64,000 bases of DNA from Megascapheus bottae (GCA_024803745.1 JANJXV010000191.1:1736001-1800000); one strand, 5' to 3'; shown: positions 33,983-47,185, counted from the first letter of the stretch. The notes: generated from the sequence alone by a model not told the origin. Made by a program: numbers and translations.

Positions 33983-35054
33983 AATTTATTTCTTGCTGTT
34001 TTATACTACAAATTTACTGTATGTTTTACTTTTTCAAAAAGACTGAGGATGACCTCTGTTCTGTATATAATGGGAAGAGGGGTAGGGAGCTGTGAGCAGA
34101 AGAACTGAGGGGCAATACTCAGGGTAGGACAATAGGCTTAACTAAAGAGCTCACGGCCCAAGGTCCAAGCCCCATGACTTTCCCCACTACCCCACAAAAA
34201 AGGGAAAATAATTGGAGATTGGAGATGATTTTCTAAAAAGAATATATAGAAATAGTAGTTCAAAATGTAGAAAGAAGTTCAATATTAACAGTCATGAGAA
34301 AAATTAAAATTACAATGAAATCTTTACTTTAAGTATATTAATGTAAATATAGTTTTAAACAAAAAGATCCACATACACACACACAAACACACACACACAC
34401 ACACACGCATACAAAAAAACAACTTTCAAAGTCTAATTATTACTGGGAAGGTAGTGAGAAGAAGTAGAACTTTGGAATAGTTCTGCAAGGAATATAAAAC
34501 AATCAAAAATTGCGTGGAGAGTGGTAAAAAAGTACTAAATATAGAATTACATAGAAATATGGTCCAACACTTCTATCTCTAGATTTGTACCTAACGGAAG
34601 AGAAAGCAGAGACTAGAACAAATATGTGGAGAATCCATTCACAACTATTAATAATAATCAAAAGATAGAAATATGCAAAACACTGCATTGAAAAGGAAGA
34701 ACATTTTACTATATTTTACAGATGAATCTTGATTACAGTAAACTAAAAATACAGCAGTCATAAAGGAAGAGCTAGGGTATGTTTTCCCTTCCAGAGCTTC
34801 CAAGGTTCAACAAACCCTTAGAGCCAAAAAGCACGATGGTTCCAGAGAATGGAGTAGAGAGGAACAGGAGCTGAATGTTTAATGATTTTACATGGAAGAT
34901 GAAAATTGCTCTAGATGGGTAGAATGAAGAGAGAACTGTACCCTAAACAATGGTTATGTAGCCACACAGGATGGGACACACCTATACTCCCTGATCTTGG
35001 GAAACACAAGAAGGATTTCTTGTGGATGCATGGAAAGATTTATCATAAAAACTA
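33983..35054. other. AT-rich non-coding sequence with a SINE fragment and (CA)n
   Basis: A plus-strand SINE fragment lies at 34117-34200 (gggcaatactcagggtag; caagccccatgac) and a (CA)n tract at 34370-34413. The rest shows no features. By position it could contain 5' introns of the zinc-finger gene. Confidence 0.6.
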
Positions 35055-35490
35055 ATGTGGAGGGGCTGGGAGTTTGGCATAGTTGTAGAGTGCTTGTATG
35101 AAGACGAAGTTTCAATTCCGCAGTACCACATACACAGAAAAAACCAGAAGTAGTGCTGTGGCTCAAGTAGAAGATCACTAGGCTTGAGGAAAGCTGAAGG
35201 ACAGTGCTCAGACCGAGTTCCAGCCAAAGGGCTTGTTTAAAAAAAAACCAGAAAGCTGAGCATGATGGAGTGGTTGCTCACTTCTATAATCCTAGCTACT
35301 CAGGAGGCTGAGATCTGAGGATCAAGGTTTAAAGCCATCCTGGCACAAAAAGACCTGAGACACTTATCTCCAATTTACTTTTAGAAAATGGGAAGTGGGG
35401 CTTGGCTCCCGAGTAAGGTGGTAGCCTGGAGCTGAAGAGCTCAGGGATAGTGCCCAGGCTGAGTTCAAGATCTATGAACCACAAAAAAAA
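35055..35490 (+). mobile_element. Two plus-strand SINEs
   Basis: A tRNA/ID dimer (35055-35240, gggagtttggcatagttg, gaagtagtgctgtggctcaag) is followed by a B1-ID composite (35250-35490, ctactcaggaggctgagatctg, ctgagttcaagatctatgaac, poly A). Confidence 0.85.
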
Positions 35491-35930
35491 ATAATATGGA
35501 AAAATTTGGATTCTGTGAATTTTATCAGGCATATAAATGTCTTTTTTAGCTGTTGAAATAACAAATTGTTTCTAAACATTTTAAAAGTTTTTACCTAAAA
35601 TGTACACTACAAATGGAAATAATAACAAACACAAAATATGCAAAAGATACAAATTATCACAATATGGGTATCCTGCTTCTGTATCTTTTCACTGACTCCT
35701 GATCAAATAAGTCACATACTCTGAATAATTTTCCCAGTCGATATATGCCACACATGTTGGCTTGTACTGAACTTCTTGGGAAATCAAAAGCAAATACTAA
35801 GCAAATGTGTGTTAGATTTTGCAAACAGTGATATTTCAAATATAAATCTCTACTCATTGCATTATTTAATATCAATGCCGGAATCTAACTTAAACTGCCA
35901 AAATCTTCAATCTTTTGAGAACCTTCAAAA
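35491..35930. other. Unique AT-rich end of unit A
   Basis: No gene or repeat recognised. It ends at 35930, where sequence switches into mid-L1. Confidence 0.6.
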
Positions 35931-38071
35931 GGGTGTGTAAATATTTAGGATCGTTATGTCTTCCGGGAGGAAAGATCCCTTTAGTAGTATGTAGTAACCT
36001 TCTTTGTCTTTTCTTACTAATTTTAGTTTGAAGTCTATTGTATCTGATATAAGGATGGCAACTCCAGCCTGTTTATGGGGGCAGTTAGCTTGATAGAATT
36101 TATTCCAACCTCTCACTTTCAAAAGATGATGGTTTTTCGGTAATATATGTCTCTTGAAGACAGAAGAACGATGGCTCTTGCTTTTTGATCCAACTAGACA
36201 GCCTATGCCGTTTAATTGGAGAGTTAAGTCCATTGATATTGAGAGTTAGGATTGAGAGATATTTATTAGTTCCTACCTTTTTTAAAAGCTTTTAGTAGGG
36301 CCTGTGTCTTGACAGTTCTTGTGGTCCTTAGATGGTATGCTGTTTAGGTGCCATTTCGTTCCCTATAATGCATTTTTTTTGGTTTTGTATGTATAGAGCA
36401 TCGTTGAGAATTCTCTGTAGTGTTGGTTTTGTTTCGACATATTGTTGCAGCTTTTCCCTGGAATGGAATGTTTTTATTGTTCCCTCAGTTATGAATGAGA
36501 GCTTAGCTGGCTACAGTATTCTTGGTTGGTAGTTATTTGATTTAAGGGCATGACATATATGCTTCTAGTCACTTCGTGCTTGCATGATCTCTTCTGAGAC
36601 ATCTGGGGTTATTCTGAATGGTTTGCCTTTATAAGTTACTGATCCCTTTTCCCTGGCTGCCTTTAGGATCTTTTCTTTCATTTCTATTGATCCAGTTCGG
36701 ATCACAATGTGGCGGTGGGATGTTCTTTTCTGGTCAGGTCTGTTTGGGGTTCTAAAAGCTTCTCGTATCTGGATGGGCCTGCCCTTCTGGATATTTGGGA
36801 AATTCTCTGAGATGATTCCCTGAAGTATATTTCCAATACCATTGACCTCTTTCTCCACGCCCTCCTCCATACCAACTAGACTTAAATTAGGCTTCCTAAT
36901 TGTATCTTGGACCTCCTGAAGCGCTCTCTCATATTTCCTAGATTTGGATTGACTCATTTTCTGTTCTTTATAATACCTAAATTATCTTCAGCCACGGAAA
37001 TTCTCTCCTCTGCAATGTCTAACCTGCTATCAATGCTATCTACTTTATTTTTCATCTCCCTTGCTTCTAATTGCTCACTTTTGATGCCTTGCATCCCTTG
37101 TTTTAGATCATGTATGGATTTCTTTATCTCCTTGATTTCCTTTTGAGTGGTTAGATCAGTAGCTTTATTTTCTTTGGACATTTGCTGGAGTTTGGTCACG
37201 TTTTTATTTGTGGATTCTTTGAATTCATCCATCTTTCTTTGAAAAACCTTTATTATGGCCTCCTTTATGGCTTCTTCTTTTTCACTTATCACCTTGTTTT
37301 TGCTTTCCTCTTGTTCAGGTATGGCTTCCTCCATTATCTCTTTCTTTATATTTTCACATTTTTCATTAATGATGTTTATCAATTGCATTTGTGTAGCAAT
37401 TGGAAGACTCTCCTCTAGGTTTGCCAGTGACTGTTCCATTGTCTGTTTACATTGGGTGGGGGATGTTGTTTCTTGATTTGACATTTTTCTTGAGTTTCTT
37501 GTTCTGCCCATTTGAAAATGGGAGCAAGATTACTACTAAATACGATTATAGCTTTTCAGATATAACCAACCTAGACCTCTGTAGCTGGCAGACACTAGAT
37601 GTTTACAAGTTTTGATTGGTATTATCACTCTTTCTTTTTGTGCACTTACAGACCAGCCTAATACAACCACTGATAAGCGATTTATACCCAAAACAATAAG
37701 CCTCTCAATCCAATCTCTATTGTCTTTAAGTCCCTCTGAGCCTAGAGAATAATTAACCACCTACATATACAATATTGCTCAACAGCCATCAAGTGTAGAT
37801 CCGTGCAGTATAAGGGTTGAAAGATGAGCAGAGGTCCAGAGATAGAAAAAAAGAATGAGAGAGGTCAGGGGAGGTGCAAGAGGATTAACGTAGGAGTGTA
37901 AGAATATTGTAGTAATGAAGAAAAGTTATAGCATAAGGATAACTGACATAAGTTGGTAAGTAGGTAGCATATTTGAGTACAAAGTTTGGAAAGTATTAGA
38001 ATAAAACTTATGTGTTGCTGCACGACTAGCTCTTAGCCCAACCAGTGGCCTCACAGTGGACCATGGGATGG
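35931..38071 (-). mobile_element. LINE-1 5' half (L1-B1) truncated at the duplication junction
   Basis: This matches A 2153-4290. On the minus strand it has a probable 5'UTR, ORF1, then ORF2 endonuclease up to NIYTP, where it is cut by the duplication breakpoint. The open segment 36233-35925 carries RGWNKFYQAN, AGVAILISD and ITILNIYTP, typical of L1 endonuclease. It has no reverse transcriptase. Confidence 0.9.
36565..37511 (-). pseudogene. L1 ORF1, frameshifted (unit B)
   Basis: The coiled-coil half is 37511-36954 and the RNA-binding half 36957-36565, in different frames as in unit A. The second half here stops earlier than in A (130 against 148 codons). Confidence 0.88.
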
Positions 38072-38174
38072 ATCTGTTTTTCTTGTCTACGTTGAGGGAA
38101 AGGGGTATTTCACAAGATGCAGAAGCGAAGATTTCAGAAGCAAATGCTGTGAGTGAATTAGCTCGTAAAAAGCA

Positions 38175-38385
38175 TTTTTATTTTCTTTTATCTTTCTGCC
38201 AGTCTTGGGGCTTGAATTCAGGGCCTGAGCACTGTCCTCGGGTTTTCTCAAGTCTAGCCCTCTGCCACTTGAGCCACAGTGCCACATCTAGATTTTCTAT
38301 CTATGTGGTACTGAGCAATCAAACCCAGATCTTCATGGATGCTAGGCAAGCACTCTACCACTATGCCAAACTCTCAACCCTGTCA
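38175..38385 (-). mobile_element. SINE, tRNA/ID-like dimer (B)
   Basis: Counterpart of 4395-4603. It contains gggcttgaattcagggcctg and gctaggcaagcactctacc. The (TCA)n tract follows at 38400-38424. Confidence 0.8.
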
Positions 38386-38634
38386 TAGTAATTATAAAGT
38401 CATCATCATCATCATCATCATCATATCCAAATATCCTTTCTCCTACAAAGAATGAACACTTAACTGTGTCTAATGCTTTTTTTTAATTTAACTAATTCTT
38501 CTGTGTTTTTCCCTCTTGCATTTTTTACAAATGACAGCAAAGCTAATCATCAGGAAAAAATTGATTAGGATACAGAAACCTAATAATATCCTAGTAGATT
38601 GACGTCAAAAATATGTGCAAGATGCCCTGTGTGT

Positions 38635-38821
38635 TTCACCTAGTGATAGAGTCCTTGGGTACCAAGCAGTAAGCCTCAGGTTTGATTCCTCATTACCACA
38701 TACATAGAAAACGCTGCAAGTGGTGCTGTGGCTCGGTGGGACAGCTAAAGCCTAAAGAAAGCCCAAGAACAATGTTCACACTCTGAGGTCAAGTCCCAAG
38801 ACTAGCAAAAACAAAAAAAAT
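38635..38821 (+). mobile_element. SINE, tRNA/ID-like dimer (B)
   Basis: Counterpart of 4853-5039, with caagtggtgctgtggctcgg and an A-rich tail. Confidence 0.75.
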
Positions 38822-39450
38822 TCGACAAGGGGCAAAATGCAGGCAGAGAAGGCACTGTGAAGCAAATGTTTTGTAAAGGATGAGGGCAATATTGACCCTT
38901 AAGTTTGGATCTTACCTAAGAAAGGCTCCTTGAGCCTGAGACCAGACTGGTAGTTGGGCCTAGTGGAAGACATTGGGATTGGACAAATAAGGTGTGCTGT
39001 ATACTACATCCACATGTATATTGTGAGATTGGAGGAGAGATTCAGCCTCCAGTATGTCTTTGGTGAGGTCTTTTGTGAGCAAGGATCTTTGGTCATTGGG
39101 CCCTGAAAGGTGACCCTGCCTCCCTCACAATGGAACAGAATATGGAACCCTGGTAACCAAGCCACTGTAACTAACAACCAGCTCAAGCCAGCTCACTTGG
39201 CCTGTGGCTCAGGAGGAAGAAAGATGTTGCTGTGCTGTTGCCAAAGTTCAGGAAACTCGAGTCTCAGGCATGGAAGTTGTGGATATCTTACTCGAAGATG
39301 TACATGCTAGATCATTGCCAAGCCACAAATCCAGTATAACAGAACTTTCTCTAAGAAGAAGGCCAGGAAAATCCAGGGCAACCAGATGAGGTAAATTTCT
39401 AAGAAGAAATGTATTTGACCCCATCATCCTCCCCACACACTACAACTTTC

Positions 39451-42331
39451 TTTTTTTTCATTTTTTATTGTAATTAGTAAAAGGGTTAGATGATATTTGC
39501 CAGATAGAAGGTGCATTAATTCACATACATTGATACCCTTTCACATGTCTTGGTACCCATTTCCCTCCAACCCCACACCCCCCACCCGTCTTGGTTTTCC
39601 CCCCTTCCCTATCAAATTTCAAATATCCAAATACAAATAAATTCAATATATCAGATAACAAAGTGAGATACTATACCAATATGGGATAACCAAGGGACAG
39701 CAAGCGAGATGAGAGACAACATAGTACATTAAGGACAACAATCATTCATTATATGGCTTTTGTGTCAATATCCTGGAGGTCCTTTCAATTAGCTTCACAT
39801 TATATGGCCTTATATATGGCTTTTTGCTCTATTGCAAATCTCTGCTAGTAGAGCCCAAGGTTTCTACTGATTATGACGAATCAGGGAAACCACTGAGCCT
39901 AAGTTCCTTTGAGTCTGGCTTACTTCACTTAATATGATTTGTTCTAAGTCTTTCCATTTCCTAACAAATGGGGCGATGTCATTCTTTCTGACAGCAGCAT
40001 AGAATTCCATTGTGTACAAATAACACAACTTGTTGATCCACTCATCAACTGAGGGACATCTGGGTTGGTTCCATATCTTTGCTATGGTGAATAGTGCTGC
40101 AATGAACATTGTTGTGCTAGTGGGTTTAGTATGCCCTTGTTTCTGGATTGTTGGGTAAATGCCAAGTACTGGAATTGCTGGGTCATAGGGGAGTTGTATG
40201 TTTAGCGTTTTGAGGCACTGCCTCACTGCTTTCCATAGTGGTTGAACGAGTTTGCACTCCCACAAACAGTGTAGTAGTGATCCCTCCTGACCACATCCCC
40301 TCCAGCATCTGTTGTCATTCATTTTCCTGATCCTGGCCATTCTAACTGGAGTTAGGTGGAATCTTAGACTTGTTTTGATTTGCATTTCTTTTATGACCAG
40401 AGATGTTGAGCATTTCTTCATGTGTCTATAGGCCATTTTTGTTTCTTCTTCAGAGAAGACTCTCTTTAAGTCTTTGGCCCATTTTGTAATGGGATGGGTG
40501 TTACTTTGGAGGTTAGTTTTGGAGTGATTCAATTTTTTGAGTTGTTGATATATTTTAGATATGAGGCCTTTGTCCGTTGTTTGGTTGGTGAAGATCTTCT
40601 CCCACTCTGTAGGCTTCCTGATTAGTTTACTAGCTATATCTGTTGCCATACAAAAGCTCTGCAGTTTAATGCAGTCCCACTTATCCAGCCTTTCTCTGAT
40701 TTGTTGTGATTCTTGGTCCTTATTAAGAAAGTTTCGACCTGTGCCAAGGAGGCCTAGTGTATCTCCTATTCCTTCCTGTAAACTTTTCAGTGTGTCAGCT
40801 TTTACCTCCAGGTCTTTGCTCTATTTGGTGTTAATTCTAGTGCAAGGGGACAAAGAAGGATCCAACTTTAGTTTTCTGCAGGTGTTTAACCAGTTCTGCC
40901 AGCACAACATGTTGAAGAGGCTATCTTTCTTCCATTCTATTTTTTTGGCTCCCTGGTCAAAGATTAGGTGGCCATAGGTCTGTGGTTTAATATCTGGGTC
41001 GGCAGTTCTACTCCATTGGACTTCAGGCCTGTTCTTGTGCCAGTACCAAGCTGTTTTGAGAATTATAGCTCTGTAATAGAGTCTTAAGTTTGGAATTGAA
41101 ATTCCTCCAGCACTGTTCTTTCTGCTAAGAAGTGTTTTTGCTATAAGGGGTCTTTTATTATTCCATATGAAATTTTGAATTGCCTCTTCCATTTCTTTAA
41201 AGAATGACATTGGGATGTCGATTGGTATTACATTGAATTTGTAGATAGCCCTTGGCAAGATTGTCATTTTCACAATGTTGATTCTTCCAATCCAGGAGCA
41301 TGGGAGGTTTTTCCATTTCCTTAGTTCTGCTTTCATTTCCTTTTTTAGGGTTTTAAAGTTTTCATCTAAACGGTCCTTTATATTCTTAGTTAAGCTAATG
41401 GCTAGGTACTTTATTTTCTTTGAGGCTATTGTGAAAGGATTTTCTTTCCTGATTATTGCCGCGTTCCTCTCAGTGTTGGCAATAAGTAAGGCAGTTGATT
41501 TGTGAGGGTTGATTTTATGGCCTGCTACCCTTCCAAAGCTTTGAATCTGCTCAAGGAGCTTGGGAGTAGAGTCTATAGGATTCTTTAAGTACAGAATCAT
41601 GTCATCTGCAAAGAGGGATAGTTTTATTTCCTCTTTCCCTACTTGGATCCCCTTTATGCTTGCTTCTTGCCTTATTGCACTGCCTAGGAATTCTAGTACT
41701 ATGTTAAAAAGGAGTGGAGAGAGTGGGCATCCTTGTCTCGTTCCTGATTTTAGAGGGAATGGCTTTAGATTTTCACCACTAAGTATAATACTAGCAGTGG
41801 GTTTCTCATACACAGCCTTTATTACATTGAGAAATGTTCCATGGATTCCTAGTTTCTCCACATCTTTTAACATAAAGGGGTTTTGGATCTTGTCAAATGC
41901 CTTTTCCGCATCTATTGAGACACTCATGTGATTTTATCCCTGCTCCTGTTGATGTGTTGAATTATATTAATTGATTTGTGTATGTTGAACCAGCTTTGCC
42001 TCCCTGTGATGAATCCAGTTTGATCATAGTGTATAATTTTTTTGATGAATTGTTGTAGACGGTTGGCCAGTATTTTGTTGAGAAGTTTTGCATCGATGTT
42101 CATCAAAGAAATGGGTCTATAGATCTCTTTCTTTGATGAATCTCTGTCTGGTTTGGGGACGAGGGATATACTGGCTTCACAGAATGAGTTTGGTAAAGAA
42201 CCTTCATTTTCAATTTCGTTGAAGAGCTTGAGGAGTATTGGTGTGACCTCTGCTTTGAAGACCTTATAGAATTCAGCTGTGAATCCATCTGGCCCTGGGC
42301 TCTTTTTAAGTGGAAGTTGTCTAATTTCCAT
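39451..42331 (-). mobile_element. LINE-1 (L1-B2), 3'UTR through reverse transcriptase
   Basis: The minus-strand L1 has a T-rich 3' end, a 3'UTR to 39863, and ORF2 extending to the [12 protein letters not shown] region at about 42250, further 5' than L1-A2. The segment 41205-42331 matches A 1-1130 in detail (for example the gattttatggcctgctaccc version). At 42331 the sequence jumps back to a position already covered. Confidence 0.9.
39864..42331 (-). pseudogene. L1 ORF2 reverse transcriptase to C-terminus, broken
   Basis: Long open segments are 42331-41924, 41927-40821 (368 codons) and 40649-39864 (261 codons). The middle one carries [20 protein letters not shown] and the catalytic FADD motif near 41612-41601. 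The last has the knuckle [18 protein letters not shown]. This is the best-preserved L1 coding sequence in the window, but frame breaks and stops separate the parts. Confidence 0.9.
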
Positions 42332-42681
42332 TTCTTAGTTAAGCTAATTGCAAGGTACTTTATTTTCTTTGAGGCTACTGTGAAAGGAATTTCTTTCCTG
42401 ATTATTGCCTCATTCCTCTCAGTGTTGGCATAAAGTAAGGTAGTTGATTTGTGAGGGTTCATTTTATGGCCTGTTACCCTTCCAAATCTTTGAATCAGCT
42501 CAAGGAGCTTGGGAATAGAGTCTATAGGATTCTTTAAATACAGAATCATGTCATCGGCAAAGAGGGATAGTTTTATTTCCTCTTTCCCTACTTGGATCCC
42601 CTTTATGCTTGCTTCTTGCCTTATTGCACTGCCTAGGAATTCTAGTATTATGTTAAAAAGGAGTGGAGGGAGTGGGCATCC
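42332..42681 (-). mobile_element. Second partial copy of the L1 RT segment (949-bp period)
   Basis: This repeats 41383 onward at a period of 949 bp. It is the same variant as A 7601-7949 (gaggctactgtgaaaggaat, ttcattttatggcctgttac), not the variant next to it in B. The joint (atttccatttcttagtta) shows about 4 bp of overlap (ttct) between the two L1 positions. Confidence 0.85.
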
Positions 42682-43967
42682 TGAGTCTACCCCCTAGCAC
42701 TTTAATGCAAAGCTTAGGGCTGTGGCATTTTAAGCACAATTCAACGCTCTGTTTTTTGCTGGTTAATTAGAGGTAAAAATCTTATGGAATTTATTGCATG
42801 GCTGATTTTGAACTGGAATCCTCAGTTCTCAGCTTATCTTGAGTAGCTAGGATTACAGTACTTTTACAACATGTATGCTCATACACATTGCTTCTGATCC
42901 ACACACTCATTGTTCAATTTAACTAACAAGATGTGAGGAACGATGATTGACTGTAATTTACTAGATGGGATTCTAGTGAGTATATATTTCCACTTCCACT
43001 CTGAAGCCAGGGAAATGTTTCTGGTACATGTTTCAACTATCTCCCAAAGAGGAAATAATATGTGAGTACGTTTGGTAGTATTTCAGATAGGAGATGGACT
43101 TTGGTGTTTGGAAACTGTTGGGCAGAGTGTATCAGCTGGGCTGTGATAACAGAGATGATGTTACAGACAGTAATATCTTCATCCCAGACATCACTTAATC
43201 CAGATCCATGGATTTCAGGCCTTGAGTAGATAGAATTACAAGTGTGAGCTGCCACCACCACCTGGTTCATTTTGGAAACCTTAATTGCTTCTCATTTGTT
43301 CCTTTCCTTTTTTGGAAGATTGATCTAAGCTGGCTGATTGTGCATCACAATGAAGTGATTGGCCTCAGGAATTGCAAATATTTGTTTCAGCAGCACGGAA
43401 TGAATGAAGTTGATCTAAACCCAATAGTATTTTCCTTCCGATAAATAGGGAACTTACTTATATCATTTTTCCTTGCCTTTGCTTTCCCAAAGCAAGCAAC
43501 ATGTTTCTTAAAAACTATACTTCATGAGAATATTATAATTAGAAGCTATCTTCTGCACACTTCAGAATAGTCCTTGCATTTATAAACTTATATTACAATA
43601 TTAGGTAGAAGAATGGTGACTGTTAGTTTCATAACTATTTCATATGTTTTACTCTTTAAGGCTCATTAAGTCAAGAAGGGATTAAATACATTTATATAAT
43701 AGTAGAACATAGCTCCCGCTGATTTGATGTGTGTGCAGATGATACACAGATTTATTAGGATTACTCAAAAGTTTTCTTCAAATTTTCAGTAGTAGACTGC
43801 TATGCTAACTGGAAGGTGATAGTAATGATGCTGAAATTCTATGAATCAGCTATGAAGCAGAATTTCAGGGGAGAGTATTTGCTAGGGACTTAATTTCTAA
43901 GACGCATATCAAGAATATTGAACTATAACACCAAATGATGGAGGACTCAGCGTCACATTTTGTTGTT
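42682..43967. other. Mostly unique sequence (B counterpart of 7950-9237)
   Basis: It has SINE remnants near 42745-42870 and 43125-43265 and no gene-like ORF. Confidence 0.65.
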
Positions 43968-44175
43968 TTATGCAAGTCCTGGGACTTGAACCCAGGGCCT
44001 GGGAACTGTCCTTAAAAGTTTTTTTTTGCTTCAGGCTAGTGTTCTACCACTTTATCCACAGCTCCACTTCCAGATTTTTGGTAATGAACTGTAAATCAGA
44101 ATATCATGCAATTTGTTTGGGCTGGATTCAAACCTGATTCTGTGTAGATAGGATTCCAAGTGTGAGCGCACAGAG
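43968..44175 (-). mobile_element. SINE, old (B)
   Basis: Counterpart of 9238-9445. Confidence 0.7.
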
Positions 44176-44199
44176 CCTGGCTAGTATCATTCATCATTC

Positions 44200-44425
44200 A
44201 AGTCATGGGACTGCAATTCTGCACATGGGTCTTGTCACTGAGCTTTTCAGCTCAAGATTACTGCCCTATCCCTTGAGCCATAGGGCCACTTCTGGGTTTC
44301 TGGTGGTTAATTGGAGATAAGAGTCACATGGACTTCAGTGCCCAGGCTGACTTTGAACTGCTATCCTTGGATCCCAGCCTCTTGAGTAGCTACATTTACA
44401 AGTGTGAGCCACCATACCCGGCTAA
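44200..44425 (-). mobile_element. SINE, B1-ID composite (B)
   Basis: Counterpart of 9470-9695, with ggttaattggagataagag and gtgtgagccaccataccc. Confidence 0.85.
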
Positions 44426-44703
44426 ATTATTTTTTAAGTTAATTTATTTTGTTAAGTCTATATATTGTTGGCATACGGTTACATAAGTAATGAACATATT
44501 TCTTAAGAAAATTGTTATCCCCTCCCTCATTTTTCTCTGTTTTCCTACCCTAAGTACAAGACACAGGGTACCCGAATTCAACACAGTGACTACAGAGAAT
44601 AAAACTAAAGGGAAAAAGAAGAAAAGAGGTAAAAAGCAAAGAAAATGAAAGAACATCATACAGTACCTTAGAAGCAACAACACTGAAAAAACAAAACATA
44701 AAA

Positions 44704-45172
44704 CCTTGGGCTGAAAATGAAGCTTGCCTAGCATGTATGAAACCCTGGATTCCATTCCTCAGCACCACATAAACAAAAAACTGGAAGTGCCACTGTGACT
44801 CAGCTGGTAGATTTCTAACGTTCAGCACAGAGTGTCTCCAAGTGACAAAAATCTGTCACATTTAAGTCAGGCTTCAAAACTTTGCTAGGAACCAGTTATG
44901 TGATTTGGAATAAAGTCCAGTTTTCAAAAAATCACTAGCCAGGCGCTGGAGGGTCATAATTGTCATTCTACTAGCCAGGGAGAAGGTGATTCAAAGCCTT
45001 TGCAAGCAAATAAAATGAAAACAAAAAAACTGTAAGATTCTACTCTCCACTTATCCACCCAAAAACTAAGTGGAGTTGAGGCAAAACTGGTACAGCATTA
45101 GCCTTGAGGAAAAAGAACTAAGAGACCTTGCCCAGGTCCAAAGTTCAACCTCCCTACCAAGAAAGAAAAAAA
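44704..45172 (+). mobile_element. Plus-strand SINE and SINE fragments (B)
   Basis: Counterparts of 10119-10260 and 10350-10596, including gcttgcctagcatgtatgaa and ttgcccaggtccaaagttc. Confidence 0.65.
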
Positions 45173-45873
45173 AGGAGTCCAGATACCTTAGTTTAAAAAG
45201 TATATCTGGATATCTTAGTAGATTTTTCTGATCTTTCCTCATTCATCTGATGGAACCACATAATCTTGATCCTGATCTGACTAAGAGCCTGCATTGTGCT
45301 TAATAAATTCATTCCACATATTCCAGTAGAATCTGGACAGCTAACAGCCACTTACCAATGCTTTATTCTACGTTTAGGCCAGTATGTCTTCATACCATCT
45401 ACACAGTCAGCTATATCATATTTCCAGAAGTATCATTGAGTGTAGAACACTCAGAACTAAAATAATTGCATAAAGATGTAATAAAAACCCTTGATTCATT
45501 AAGAAAATTTCTGTACCACTTAGAGCAAGTACATTAGTGGTATTTACCTCTAGCCTCTTTTTAAAAAAATTTATTAACATTGAATTTTACATCATATTTC
45601 AAATGTCATGTTTAACCAACAAGTATTCAAGAAGGGAATCTCTATACAATCACTGGCACATAGATTTTAGAATATAGTAAAAATTAAGCTGAGTCTTTGT
45701 ATGTCATAGATACAGATTAATCTATAATAATACACATGTCTATAGAGTGTATAGTCTACCCTAGATTTTTATGTCTATGTAGTTATGTTTATATCTCCAA
45801 AATTATGTCCAGAACTTTGGGTATCAACTATTCAATCATCGCTCTACTACTGTTTGAAACTAATATCCATATA
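45173..45873. other. Unique AT-rich sequence (B)
   Basis: Counterpart of 10597-11299. No feature seen. Confidence 0.6.
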
Positions 45874-46548
45874 TTAAGGATATCATGTACCTTTTGTTCC
45901 TTGGTCTTGACTTATCTCACTCAACAGGATTCACTCTAATTTCATCCACTACCCCAAAAATGCCATTATTATTTTTTTCTGTGCAGATCTTCTTTTTATG
46001 TATTTATATTTATTGTAATTTATAGAAGGGTTACATTATATTCACCAGATAGAAGGTGCATTACTTCTCAAACTTTGATACCCCATGTAATGATATGGTC
46101 CCCATTTCCCTTCCCCTACCCCCAATCATTTTCATTTCCCCCCTTCCCCATCCAATTTCAAATAACCAATTAGGCACATATGAAATATATCAGAAAACAA
46201 GGTGAAATATTGTAAAAATATGATATAACCAAGGGATAGCAAAAGAGATAAGAGATCACATAGTTCATTAAGGACAACAATCACTCATTATATGAGTTTT
46301 GTTTCTTTATCTTGGAGGTCCTTACATTTAGTGTCATACTATTTGTCACGATGTCTCTAGATTTTGTTCTATTGTAAATCTCTGGTAGCAGAGCCCAAGG
46401 TTTCTACTGAATTTGACAAATGAGGGAGACTCTTGGGCCTATGTTCCTTTGAGTTTGGCTTACTTCAGTTAATATGATTGTTTTCCTTTTCATCCACTTC
46501 CCCGAGAATGCCATTATTTTATCTTGTCGGTTGGCTATATATCATTCC

Positions 46549-46605
<57 letters not shown>

Positions 46606-46660
46606 ATCACATTTTTTGTAGTAGGGCATCTGGTTGTTTCCATCATCCAACCTCATTTTC
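45874..46660 (-). mobile_element. Nested L1 3' fragments with (TG)n (B)
   Basis: Counterpart of 11300-12085. The younger insert is 45971-46487, between 31-bp direct repeats starting at 45940 and 46488. The (TG)n run is 46551-46600. Confidence 0.75.
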
Positions 46661-46674
46661 TACAGATGTTTTTA

Positions 46675-47185
46675 TAGTCTCTTTTTTATTTTCAGGGTAA
46701 TGTATAGAGTGGTTACGATTACATTTACAGGTAGTGGACTGCATTACTTCTCACACATTTATTCCACTCCACATGTATTTGTCCCCAGTTCCCTCTCCCC
46801 TCCCCTTCCCAATCATCTTGTTTCCCCCCTTCCCTTTCCTATTTGACATAAACAAATAAACATATATACAATATGCCAGGGAAAAATCAGATACAGTAAC
46901 AATCTGACATTAACCAAAGGGCAAAATAAGAGATGAGAAATAACATAGTAGTTAAAGACAAAAATCACACAAGGTTAAGAGCAACGATGACACAAGATAT
47001 AGCTCTTGTTCCCATATCCTAGAGATCCTTTCATTTAGTCTCATCCTATATGATCTTATATACCTAGGTTTTTGAGTTATTGTAATCCTCTGCTAGGAGA
47101 GTCCTAGATGTGAACTAATTATTACAAATGAGGGAAACCATTGAGCTTATGTTTCTTTGGGTCTGGCTGCTTCACTTAATATGAA
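46675..47185 (-). mobile_element. L1 3'UTR fragment, cut by a deletion (B)
   Basis: Matches A 12100-12611. The ORF2 part present in A is missing because the sequence jumps at 47181-47185 (atgaa) to the equivalent of A 19478. Confidence 0.85.

Larger units (their letters stand above)
38072..39450 (+). repeat. Inverted-repeat arm 1 (unit B)
   Basis: The direct counterpart of 4291-5668. Its reverse complement aligns with 47671-49039, only about 8 kb away because of the deletion in B. Confidence 0.85.
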
